This document shows, in pieces, positions 1-8,773 of a stretch of DNA of 11,669 nt. Each line of letters opens with the position of its first letter. The stretch's first letter is position 1. This stretch comes from Opitutales bacterium (lineage in GTDB: Bacteria > Verrucomicrobiota > Verrucomicrobiae > Opitutales > CAG-312): assembly GCA_017623955.1 (NCBI GenBank), contig JAGAOA010000021.1, positions 1-11,669 on the forward strand, written 5' to 3'. The translations under genes and the position numbers were made by a program. The notes under the pieces were generated by a model. The model was not told where the DNA came from. It saw nothing but the letters and a program-made list of their open reading frames with translations, and made no database searches.

Positions 1-591
1 CCTTATGTGCATAAATAAAGGAGTCCCAACAGTAGAAGACGCTAAAACAGTAGTATCGCTCAAAGGAGAAATTTTATCACCAAAATAAGCACCTGAAATT
101 ATTGCACCAGCAATCCAACCATCACTTATGCCCAAAGCTCTTCCCACACCTATCAATGCTACACCTATTGTTGCAACGGTTGTCCAAGAACTCCCTGTAA
201 CGACCGAGACAATCGCACAAACAAAACAAGTTATTGCAAGGAAACATTCCGGAGTTAAAATCTGTAAACCGTAGTAAATCATTGTTGGAACAATTCCGCT
301 AATCATCCATGCTCCACCTAATGCACCAATCATAAGTAGAATGATAATTGCCTGAGAAACACCACTTATTTTATCGGCTAGAGCACTTTCAAAATCGTTC
401 CACGTTATGTGTTTGAAAATCATACCTAAGCCTACGGAAATAGCCGATGCAATCAATAATGCAATCTGACTTGCTCCAGCAAGAGCATCACTACCGAACA
501 CATACACTATAAATCCAATCAATACAATTAAAAGCATCAGAGGAATTATAGATATCCAAACAGGTGGTAATTTCTTTTTCTCGTTAAACAT
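1..591 (-). CDS. nhaC: NhaC-family Na+/H+ antiporter, N-terminal 197 residues, cut by the left edge
   Basis: Inner-membrane secondary transporter expected to exchange external protons for internal sodium, keeping cytoplasmic pH and Na+ in balance. The reading frame is open from an ATG at 591 to base 1 without a stop, so only the first 197 residues of a family that is usually about 450-500 residues are visible. Hydrophobic segments lie at about residues 11-33, 41-59, 78-101 and 112-133, with more after that. The strongest family mark is GDKISPLSDTT at residues 171-181, typical of NhaC proteins, preceded by GSSWTT at 133-138. There is no Shine-Dalgarno sequence. A promoter-like pair at 628-600 would start the transcript almost at the ATG. 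It is divergent from the GH43 gene, with 96 bases between them, and no functional link to that gene is evident. Family call is firm; the direction of transport and ion are inferred from the family. Confidence 0.88.
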   Translation of the reverse strand, partial: MFNEKKKLPPVWISIIPLMLLIVLIGFIVYVFGSDALAGASQIALLIASAISVGLGMIFKHITWNDFESALADKISGVSQAIIILLMIGALGGAWMISGIVPTMIYYGLQILTPECFLAITCFVCAIVSVVTGSSWTTVATIGVALIGVGRALGISDGWIAGAIISGAYFGDKISPLSDTTVLASSTVGTPLFMHIR

Positions 592-599
592 AAGTAGCC

Positions 600-628
600 A
601 TTATCAAAGAAACATGTATAGCAATCAA
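600..628 (-). promoter_or_regulatory. Candidate nhaC promoter, leaderless geometry
   Basis: On the minus strand TTGATT (628-623, four of six to TTGACA) is followed after 17 bases by GATAAT (605-600, five of six to TATAAT). Eight bases separate the -10 box from the nhaC ATG at 591, so a start seven bases past the -10 box gives an untranslated leader of about two bases. Inferred from sequence only. Confidence 0.5.
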
Positions 629-652
629 CCCTATTTTTTTACCAAAGTAATA

Positions 653-681
653 TTGACATTTTTTTTACAAAAAAATAGAAG
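653..681 (+). promoter_or_regulatory. Candidate promoter of the GH43-GH51 unit, leaderless geometry
   Basis: A perfect TTGACA at 653-658 is followed after exactly 17 bases by TAGAAG at 676-681 (four of six to TATAAT). The spacer is a run of T then A, which could favour bending. Six bases separate the -10 box from the ATG at 688, placing the predicted transcript start on or next to the A of the start codon. The -10 box also contains AGAAG, a poor Shine-Dalgarno match, so an ordinary leader cannot be excluded. It lies back to back with the nhaC promoter. Confidence 0.5.
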
Positions 682-687
682 AAACGT

Positions 688-1716
688 ATGAAATCTATTA
701 TATGTTTTTTATTGGGGCTAACAACAATTTCGTTGTCAGCAGATATGTTGGAACGCGAACGTGGATATTCTGGAAATCCTGTTATTGATGGCTGGTACGC
801 AGACCCACAAATTAGAATTTACGAAGGCAAATATTGGATTTTCCCCACGACTTCATATTTTTTTAAAAAGCAAGTGTTCTTAGATTGCTTCAGTTCTTCC
901 GACTTGGTTACTTGGACAAAGCATCAACGGATTATAGACAATAAAGAACTCAAATGGGTAAACAGTTGCTTATGGGCACCTGATTCCATTGAAAAAGACG
1001 GCAAATATTATCTATTTTTCTCTGGCAACGACGCCTACCCTATCGACCGTAAAGGTGGCGATATGACAGTCCGAAAAACTACCGATCCAAAATATGGAGG
1101 AATAGGCGTAGCGGTTGCAGATAAACCTGAAGGTCCGTATAAAGACCTCATCGGAAAACCTCTAATCGACAAATTTTGGAACGTTGCACAACCAATCGAC
1201 CAATACGTTTTCAAATATAAAAATCAATGGTATATGATTTATGGTGGTTGGCGAAAATGCAACTTAGTTCAGTTGGCAGACGATTTCAAATCGCTCAAGC
1301 AATTTCCAGACGGCTCAATGTATAAAGATATGACTCCTCAAGGTTATGTTGAAGGCTCTGTTATGTTTGAACGCAAAGGCAAGTGGTACTTTATGTGGTC
1401 GGAAGGTAATTGGACAAAAGGCACATACAAGGTTGCATACGGAATTGCCGATACCCCTTTTGGTCCGTTTGAACGCATTGGAGCTGTGCTTGAAAACGAT
1501 AAAGATGTTGCAACAGGTGCTGGGCACCATTCGGTTTTCAATTATCCCAATACAGATGATTGGTATATTTGCTATCATCGTCGCCCAATACCGAACTATC
1601 ATAGAGACCATAGAATGACTTGTATCGATAGACTTTACTTCGATAAAGACGGAAAAATTAAACCTGTAAAAATGACTTTCAAAGGCGTAAAAGCTCGTTA
1701 CTTACCAACAAAATAA
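688..1716 (+). CDS. Secreted glycoside hydrolase family 43 enzyme (arabinofuranosidase/xylosidase type)
   Basis: Predicted inverting glycosidase with the five-bladed beta-propeller fold of GH43, acting outside the cytoplasm on arabinose- or xylose-containing side chains or oligosaccharides. Residues 1-18 form a Sec signal peptide ending in SLSA. The three GH43 catalytic acids can be placed: the base Asp39 in GWYADP, the pKa-tuning Asp171 in QPIDQ, and the acid Glu222 in YVEGSVMF. WAPD and a late HHS motif (GAGHHS) also fit the family. At 342 residues it is a single catalytic domain with no attached binding module. It is followed after five bases by the GH51 gene on the same strand, so the two are very likely co-transcribed and remove arabinose from the same polymer. 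The ATG at 688 is chosen because the next in-frame ATG would remove the signal peptide. Exact substrate and GH43 subfamily cannot be read from sequence alone. Confidence 0.9.
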   Translation: MKSIICFLLGLTTISLSADMLERERGYSGNPVIDGWYADPQIRIYEGKYWIFPTTSYFFKKQVFLDCFSSSDLVTWTKHQRIIDNKELKWVNSCLWAPDSIEKDGKYYLFFSGNDAYPIDRKGGDMTVRKTTDPKYGGIGVAVADKPEGPYKDLIGKPLIDKFWNVAQPIDQYVFKYKNQWYMIYGGWRKCNLVQLADDFKSLKQFPDGSMYKDMTPQGYVEGSVMFERKGKWYFMWSEGNWTKGTYKVAYGIADTPFGPFERIGAVLENDKDVATGAGHHSVFNYPNTDDWYICYHRRPIPNYHRDHRMTCIDRLYFDKDGKIKPVKMTFKGVKARYLPTK

Positions 1717-1721
1717 ATTTT

Positions 1722-4127
1722 ATGAAAAATAAAGATTTTCTAACAATAGCCTCTATTATAGGTGCTACAATTTGCCTAAATGCGCAAACGCAATCTATCG
1801 ATGTAGATTGCTCTAAACAAATTCAAACTGCAACAAACTTCTTACATGGAGCATGTTTGGAAGATCTCAATCATGAAGTCTATGGTGGACTTTATGGTCA
1901 AATGATTTTTGGAGAACGCTTTGAAGAACCTCCAGAAGGTGCAATTCCACCTGAATTTGAAGTCGCTCATGGTTCGTGGCGAACATTACCAACTCATACC
2001 GAAGGCGACCCAAGTTCAGAAATAGCAGTGCTATTGTATAAAAAAGAACAAGCAGAAGAAGGCGAGATTTCAGTAGAGATGTCGCCTAAACCACATAAGC
2101 CAATTCTCCTACTAAATGGAACGTATCCCAACAACGAAAATCTGGGAGAAATGGATACGTATTATGTAGATATTCGTCAGCGTGAAATTATAATTTTTGG
2201 AGCTTATCGCAAATTTTTACGCAAAACACCAGTAAATTATGAATTTGAAAAGTGGAATACTTTTGGTGCAAAAATATCACACAAAAATGGGCTTGAAGTA
2301 AAGCTCAATGGCAAAGTTGTAGCACACTACCCCGATTTAAAACCACTTCGCAAGGGCTACTTCGGTATTGGTTATAACACAGACCCAGGGGAAATCAGTG
2401 GTATTAGAAATTTTAAACTCACAGCAAATGGAAAGAATTTTTATAGTCCGTTGGCTGGATATTCAAGTAAAGCTCAAATTAGTGGACGCTGGATTAGCTC
2501 GGAAAACAGCAACAATGCAAAATTTCAAATCGCCCACGAAAACAATCGTACTCTACAAATTGTAGAAGGTTTAAATGATTCGTCGGTAGCTCAAATAACA
2601 AATTTAGGAACATTCAAAAATAGGGATGGTTTTCCTGTAAAAGACAATGAAGAGTTTGAAGGCTTTATAACAATGCGTTCAAACATCGATGAAAATGCAA
2701 AAGTTTTTGTAGAAATTACACATAATAAAGTCGAGCTAAAAGTAGATAAAAATTCAAATGGCGAAATAAAAAAATATCCATTCAAAATAAATAAAAAATA
2801 CGCTCAAGATGTAAATGAATTTTCTATAATACTACAAGGCAAAGGCAAAATAGCACTCGATATGGCATATTTGTATCGCTCAAAATTGTGGCGTAATATT
2901 GCAAATGTTCGCCCCGATATAGCTGACAAAATGGCAGAACAAAACTTGGGTATCCTCCGTTATGGTGGAACTATGGTAAATAATCCAAACTACAAATTTA
3001 AATCGATGTATGGCGACAAAGATAAACGCCCAACATTCAGAGGGCATTGGTATCGCTATGCTACTCTCGGTTTCGGAGTGATTGAATTTACACAATTCTG
3101 CAAAGCCTTAGGTGCAGAACCTGTATTTGCAATAAATGTAGATGAAACGCCCGAAGATGTCGCAGATATGATTGACTACTTCAATGGCGATATATCGACC
3201 GAATGGGGCGCTAAACGTGCTAAAGACGGATACCCCGAACCATACAAAATAAAATATATAGAACTTGGCAACGAAGAATGTATAATCGACCCATATAAAG
3301 AAAATTACGAATATACTGTAAAACGCATAAAATTGTTAGCTGAAGTCATCAAGAAAAAAGATCCTTCTATAAAAATTATCCATGCGTGCTGGTGGAACGA
3401 TAAAATACCTGAAATAATGAAGTACGTTCTCAATGAACTAGATGGCATTGCAGATTTTTGGGATATGCACCCATGGGTAAATAATATCAATAGTGGGAAA
3501 AATCTCGAACGCACAATTCAACACTGGCGTGATTCTTTCAAAAAATTTAAGCCCGACCACAAAATGCGTGTGATTATCCTTGAGGAAAATGGCTCAATTT
3601 GTAATCATCAACGAGCAATATCACACGCTGGAATTTTGCAAACAGTACGCAAAAATATGGACTTTGTAATTGCTACTTGCCCAGCTAACGCACTCGAAGC
3701 CTATAAACAAAACTTCAATGGTTGGCACCAAGGTATTGTGTTCTTCGACCAAAATAAAGCATTTGGCCAACCTTCGTTCCATGTTCAAAAAATGGATTCG
3801 CAAAATCTACTTCCACGCGTAGTGAAAACATCGGAACACAACAAATTGACTGTTTCAGCTGCAACAGATGAACAAGGTAAAACATTGGCAATTTATATTG
3901 TAAATCCAACAATGGAAGAGATTGATGTACCAATAAACATATCTAACTTCAAAGGTAACACGTCAAAAGCAAAAGCAACAACGCTATTTGGAAATTGCAA
4001 AGATGAAAATACGCCAAATTCTCCAGAACAAATAAGTCCTGTTGAATACATTTGGAATTTTAGCAATGACAAAGTCTTTAAAGCTAAACCATATTCGTAC
4101 TCAATCTTGAAATTTTCTGCACAATAA
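1722..4127 (+). CDS. Secreted multidomain GH51 alpha-L-arabinofuranosidase
   Basis: Predicted retaining exo-enzyme that releases terminal L-arabinofuranose from arabinan or arabinoxylan. Residues 1-21 form a signal peptide ending in LNA. The order is: a short N-terminal GH51 strand region with the typical EDLNHEVYGGLYGQ segment (about 47-60); a LamG/concanavalin-like beta-sandwich (about 110-237); a second beta-rich, carbohydrate-binding-like module (about 240-390); a TIM barrel (about 395-690) opening with RPDI and LRYGG; and a C-terminal beta-sandwich (about 690-801). The acid/base is Glu518 in ELGNEE. The nucleophile is most likely Glu622 in LEENGS, where most GH51 enzymes have an EW(N) or EY pattern. 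At 801 residues it is longer than the usual 500-660 because of the inserted modules. It starts five bases after the GH43 stop with no Shine-Dalgarno sequence. Function fits its neighbour; linkage preference is unknown. Confidence 0.88.
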   Translation: MKNKDFLTIASIIGATICLNAQTQSIDVDCSKQIQTATNFLHGACLEDLNHEVYGGLYGQMIFGERFEEPPEGAIPPEFEVAHGSWRTLPTHTEGDPSSEIAVLLYKKEQAEEGEISVEMSPKPHKPILLLNGTYPNNENLGEMDTYYVDIRQREIIIFGAYRKFLRKTPVNYEFEKWNTFGAKISHKNGLEVKLNGKVVAHYPDLKPLRKGYFGIGYNTDPGEISGIRNFKLTANGKNFYSPLAGYSSKAQISGRWISSENSNNAKFQIAHENNRTLQIVEGLNDSSVAQITNLGTFKNRDGFPVKDNEEFEGFITMRSNIDENAKVFVEITHNKVELKVDKNSNGEIKKYPFKINKKYAQDVNEFSIILQGKGKIALDMAYLYRSKLWRNIANVRPDIADKMAEQNLGILRYGGTMVNNPNYKFKSMYGDKDKRPTFRGHWYRYATLGFGVIEFTQFCKALGAEPVFAINVDETPEDVADMIDYFNGDISTEWGAKRAKDGYPEPYKIKYIELGNEECIIDPYKENYEYTVKRIKLLAEVIKKKDPSIKIIHACWWNDKIPEIMKYVLNELDGIADFWDMHPWVNNINSGKNLERTIQHWRDSFKKFKPDHKMRVIILEENGSICNHQRAISHAGILQTVRKNMDFVIATCPANALEAYKQNFNGWHQGIVFFDQNKAFGQPSFHVQKMDSQNLLPRVVKTSEHNKLTVSAATDEQGKTLAIYIVNPTMEEIDVPINISNFKGNTSKAKATTLFGNCKDENTPNSPEQISPVEYIWNFSNDKVFKAKPYSYSILKFSAQ

Positions 4128-4159
4128 AAAAGTTGAAAAAATTAAATTGTTGTACGACA

Positions 4160-4191
4160 AAAAAAGGGCGATAAAAATATCGCCCTTTTTT
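4160..4191. terminator. Strong bidirectional intrinsic terminator
   Basis: A 14-base-pair perfect stem (4160-4173 with 4178-4191) closes an AAAA loop. Its core GGGCGAT/ATCGCCC is flanked by an A run on the left and a T run on the right, so it reads as stem plus U tract on both strands. It lies between the stop of the GH51 gene (4127) and the stop of the convergent DUF5696-like gene (4208), and can end both transcripts. This is the clearest regulatory structure in the window. Confidence 0.93.
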
Positions 4192-4207
4192 ATTATAAAA
4201 CGTAGAT

Positions 4208-5980
4208 TTATTTCTTCGGTTTAAACAATTTAAAGTCTTCAGCTGGAACGGATTCTCCTTTGTAAGCATAAGGTTGTTTTGTATAATTTGTAATAACTTC
4301 ACTGCCGTCTGAATAACGAGTAACAAACACTTGCGGAGCAATCTCACCGTGAAAATCCATAAATTCGTACTGCAAATAAATCATTGGTTGATAACGTTCG
4401 TAAATCTTTTGAATTTCGTCCATAAACTTGCCGTTATACCAGTAGAACGATGGTCTGCCACCATATTCCCAAAACTGCAAACGACGCCATACCGTACATT
4501 CTGGAATATTTTTAAGAGGATGATAAAAATCGACTGTATCCCAGTCTGAATTGCTCAAAATTATACCATGATAGATGATTTGCCAAAGTGGAACAGTGCG
4601 ATCATCTAACAAATGTGATACTTTCCAACCTCTATCTTTTCTACGGAAGAATGTATTTGTGTAAAGGACATAATCAAGGGTTTTTGCAACGTGGTCGTAA
4701 CCTGCTTCAGATGAAAATCCGCCAAAATATTTCCGACATTTTTCGCCAATTTTATTTTGATAATCTGCTGTCTGTTTACGATTACATGGGTGACGAGGGT
4801 CGTGACAAGTATAAGGCATAATTGCACTTGTTACGTCGATATGTTGTGTACCACAAGTAAAGCCTAGCTTATTCAAGCCTTCATAGTCTTCGTCGACATA
4901 TCTATCACAAACGACTTGGAAACAAGGATTATACGCTTGTCCACCCGACATAAACGCATACTTACGCATATTGCCTTCTTCTGTTTTTGATATTGCATAT
5001 TCATCGAAACGCTTTGCAATTCGATAGAAGTCGGTATTGCAAACGTGATTTGTCATTTGAAAGCCCAAACGCTTACCCATTGCGATAGCTTCTTTCATCT
5101 TTGCTTCGCCACCATACTTTGGCTCTGGAGGGAATAAATCAGGAAAACGACCGTCAAAACCACCAATATTCCAACCAACAAAACACATTTCAACTTTACG
5201 CATACCTCTATCGTAAATTTCTTGCATTTTGTCCATAAAACCTTGAAAGTCCATTGAAATAGGAATAAATGGTTCGTTTTCTAAAGTTTGCGTAGGATAA
5301 CGGTGGTCGCGACGCTTTGTACCATGCTTTATACGCATAAAAATTGATTCTGTCGTAAATTTCAAACTTGGACTTGTCTTGATACGTTCTTTGATTGGCT
5401 TCACTTCGCCACGCTCAAGTTGATATTTGCGATATGTTTTACCCATTCCGCAATAGTTGGCATCATCGCCTTTGAGTTCATAAAAATCGACAATCAAATC
5501 TTCGTATGGAGCAAACTCGATACCTTTAATCAAAAAACGTGGAAACTGAACGTAATTGCCATTTTTTACTTCGACGCGTCCTTCAAACTCAAAACGCAAT
5601 CCCTTTACTATTGCAACCCACGTTGTTCTTGGGTTTTTCATACCAAAAATTGGCAAGCCCATTCTGCGTTGATGATATATTCCGCTCTCATGAACAAACG
5701 AACCAATACTGTTTGGAGGCATAATAAAGTATCCCTCCTCACCTATCTTGGCTTTTGCAAACTCACCAATAATATCTATTGAAAATATATCGCGAGTTAG
5801 ATTTTTTATCGGAATTTGAAAACGATACGCACCATCGGGTTGCTTTTGCAACATTTGAACTGATGTCTCTTCTTTGTCATCAATAGTTTTTGTAATAACT
5901 GTTACCTTATCGTATAACGATGCAGCGAAGATTGACCCCATCCCACATATTAAAAAGTATAAACAAAAAAGCTTTTTCAT
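4208..5980 (-). CDS. Secreted DUF5696-like protein, probable uncharacterised glycosidase
   Basis: Predicted exported protein of 590 residues with a signal peptide at about 1-19 (ending SIFA). No experimentally named family is recognised with certainty. Residues about 90-170 (GYFIMPPNSIG, then LPIFGMKN) resemble the N-terminal domain of DUF5696 proteins. The part from about 255 onward reads like a TIM barrel, with GWNIGGFDGR at 269-278, HIDVTS around Asp382 and SSEAGYDH around Glu425. Asp382 and Glu425 sit where a retaining glycosidase could keep its nucleophile and acid, but this is inference. It converges on the GH43-GH51 unit across a shared terminator, suggesting a role in plant polysaccharide use. 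The start is placed at the ATG at 5980: a TTG two codons upstream is in frame, but ATG directly begins a normal MKKLF signal peptide and matches the promoter spacing. Confidence 0.8.
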   Translation of the reverse strand: MKKLFCLYFLICGMGSIFAASLYDKVTVITKTIDDKEETSVQMLQKQPDGAYRFQIPIKNLTRDIFSIDIIGEFAKAKIGEEGYFIMPPNSIGSFVHESGIYHQRRMGLPIFGMKNPRTTWVAIVKGLRFEFEGRVEVKNGNYVQFPRFLIKGIEFAPYEDLIVDFYELKGDDANYCGMGKTYRKYQLERGEVKPIKERIKTSPSLKFTTESIFMRIKHGTKRRDHRYPTQTLENEPFIPISMDFQGFMDKMQEIYDRGMRKVEMCFVGWNIGGFDGRFPDLFPPEPKYGGEAKMKEAIAMGKRLGFQMTNHVCNTDFYRIAKRFDEYAISKTEEGNMRKYAFMSGGQAYNPCFQVVCDRYVDEDYEGLNKLGFTCGTQHIDVTSAIMPYTCHDPRHPCNRKQTADYQNKIGEKCRKYFGGFSSEAGYDHVAKTLDYVLYTNTFFRRKDRGWKVSHLLDDRTVPLWQIIYHGIILSNSDWDTVDFYHPLKNIPECTVWRRLQFWEYGGRPSFYWYNGKFMDEIQKIYERYQPMIYLQYEFMDFHGEIAPQVFVTRYSDGSEVITNYTKQPYAYKGESVPAEDFKLFKPKK

Positions 5981-5987
5981 ACACAAA

Positions 5988-6016
5988 CGTATATGCTCTT
6001 AGCATTATTGGGTCAA
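5988..6016 (-). promoter_or_regulatory. Candidate promoter of the DUF5696-like gene, leaderless geometry
   Basis: Minus-strand TTGACC (6016-6011, five of six) is followed after 17 bases by TATACG (5993-5988, four of six). Seven bases then lead to the ATG at 5980, so the predicted transcript start is at or one base before the start codon. The same place contains TACGTTTG (5991-5984), which matches the Bacteroidota -7 motif TAnnTTTG. That alternative would give a similarly short leader. Confidence 0.5.
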
Positions 6017-6035
6017 GATAAAATATATTTTTTAA

Positions 6036-6065
6036 TTAAACCAATTATCCTTTTTACGATATAAA
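6036..6065 (+). promoter_or_regulatory. Candidate promoter of the lipoprotein gene, leaderless geometry
   Basis: TATAAA at 6060-6065 (five of six to TATAAT) sits five bases before the ATG at 6071, too close for an ordinary leader with a ribosome binding site. A weak -35 candidate, TTAAAC (6036-6041, three of six), lies 18 bases upstream. The weak -35 box makes this the least certain of the five promoter calls. It is back to back with the promoter of the DUF5696-like gene in a 90-base gap. Confidence 0.35.
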
Positions 6066-6070
6066 AAATC

Positions 6071-6562
6071 ATGAAAACAAAAAATAAAATTTTTATAATA
6101 ATCACAATACTAACAAGCCTACTATGTGGTTGTCAAAGCCAATTATCATCACCTGAATCGACTTCAATAGAAGGTGTGTATATGTTCAATAGAGGCACAC
6201 TAGACAACTCTAATTCTCCATCTGCCATTGTTGCAAAACTAAGCTCGGCAAATTTAATTGGATGTCCAAAAGATTTCATTGACGCATACAATCAATACAT
6301 AGCTGCATGGCGAGGCTTTGCTGATATAGAGAAAAAAATGTATGCTGAAAATCTTAAAAAAGCTGATAGAGATTTAGATGAATTTATAAAAAATTATCAA
6401 AGCTCGCCAACTGCTTCAGTAGTAAAACTAAAGCAACAATGGCAGAATTTGAGCAACGAAATCGACAATGCTACCTCAAATTTATCGAATAGTTTTGTCA
6501 ATCTAAAAAATGTAGGTGCAAAATACGATGTTGTGTATAACACACCTTCAAGCTGGCTTTAA
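6071..6562 (+). CDS. Small uncharacterised lipoprotein
   Basis: A 163-residue protein I do not recognise. Residues 1-20 form a lipoprotein signal peptide (basic N-terminus, hydrophobic core) ending in a lipobox LCGC, so Cys21 should be lipidated and the protein anchored to a membrane, probably the outer one. After a Ser-rich linker (about 22-32) comes a region with GVYMFNRG (about 35-42), then a mostly helical stretch from about 72 to 150, rich in Lys, Asp, Glu and Asn, with a likely coiled coil at about 85-145. There are no enzyme motifs. It stands alone: divergent from the DUF5696-like gene and convergent with the C_GCAxxG_C_C gene, four bases apart. The start is fixed by the signal peptide and by a -10-like box five bases before the ATG. 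Likely a real expressed gene; function unknown. Confidence 0.75.
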   Translation: MKTKNKIFIIITILTSLLCGCQSQLSSPESTSIEGVYMFNRGTLDNSNSPSAIVAKLSSANLIGCPKDFIDAYNQYIAAWRGFADIEKKMYAENLKKADRDLDEFIKNYQSSPTASVVKLKQQWQNLSNEIDNATSNLSNSFVNLKNVGAKYDVVYNTPSSWL

Positions 6563-6566
6563 ATAA

Positions 6567-7018
6567 TTACTCATTGATAGGGAATACCCTATTTATAATT
6601 TTGTCAGCAATACCTACAACTCGCAAACAAGGACGCGTTGCATAATAATGACTATCGCGTTCATCTGGCTTGGGAAGAAGTTTATCGTTTTCTTGAAGTT
6701 TCAAAATGTCTCTACAAATAATAGAACCATTTTCAGCTCTAAATTCTTCAGCCAATTTTTGAACAAAAACATATACAGCCTCTTTGCGTTTTTTATCGGC
6801 AGCGGTTGATGATTCCATCAAGCCAACAAGCATTGCACACGCACTAAATGCTCCGCAAACTTCGCGTAAACGACCAACGCCACCACCAAGTCCCATAGAA
6901 ACTTTCAATGCAGTTTCTTCGTCCATTCCGAAACGAGTTGCATTAGAAGCAAATACCGACTGAGCACAGTTGTATCCCTTTAAAAATAATTCTTGAGCTT
7001 TTGTAAATTCGTTTTCCA

Positions 7019-7019
<1 letters not shown>
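6567..7019 (-). CDS. C_GCAxxG_C_C family putative redox-active protein
   Basis: A 150-residue cytoplasmic protein of the C_GCAxxG_C_C family (Pfam: putative redox-active protein), whose biochemical role is not established. The family pattern is clear: Cys18 in GYNCAQSV, the glycine-rich GLGGGVG at 43-49, Cys55 in EVCGAF, Cys102 in IICRDIL and Cys131 in PCLRVV. The usual CGAxxG has Ala60 in place of the last glycine, and Cys61 follows as an additional cysteine. The ATG overlaps the thiC stop by one base (TAATG on the minus strand), which suggests translational coupling and shared expression. A supporting redox or metal-handling role for the oxygen-sensitive Fe-S enzyme ThiC is possible, but only inferred from the overlap. 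Confidence 0.85.
6577..6600 (+). terminator. Possible weak terminator for the lipoprotein gene, inside the convergent gene
   Basis: ATAGGG (6577-6582) pairs with CCCTAT (6587-6592) around an AATA loop and is followed by a T-rich stretch on the plus strand. It begins 15 bases after the lipoprotein stop and lies inside the last codons of the convergent C_GCAxxG_C_C gene. The six-base-pair stem is short and the T tract is interrupted. There is no U tract in the minus direction. Confidence 0.35.
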
Positions 7020-8764
<1,745 letters not shown>

Positions 8765-8773
8765 TTAATTTAT

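Noticed and set aside
1315..1611. Open frames on both strands overlapping the GH43 catalytic region
   Set aside because: The GH43 frame carries the catalytic residues through this stretch. The others are by-products of its codon use.
5420..5782. 120-codon open frame on the plus strand inside the DUF5696-like gene
   Set aside because: It is antisense to a longer gene with a clear signal peptide, has no start signals of its own, and shows no recognisable motif.
5981..5986. In-frame TTG two codons upstream as start of the DUF5696-like gene
   Set aside because: The ATG at 5980 directly starts a standard signal peptide, and the promoter spacing points to it. The extra two residues add nothing.
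5984..5991. TACGTTTG, a perfect match to the Bacteroidota promoter motif TAnnTTTG, as evidence of lineage
   Set aside because: No other gene start in the window shows the motif, the others fit TTGACA/TATAAT better, and a PilT ATPase is not expected in Bacteroidota.
6532..6544. Hairpin TGTGT-ATA-ACACA near the lipoprotein stop as a minus-strand terminator
   Set aside because: The stem is only five A/T-rich pairs and no continuous T run follows on either strand. It falls in coding sequence.
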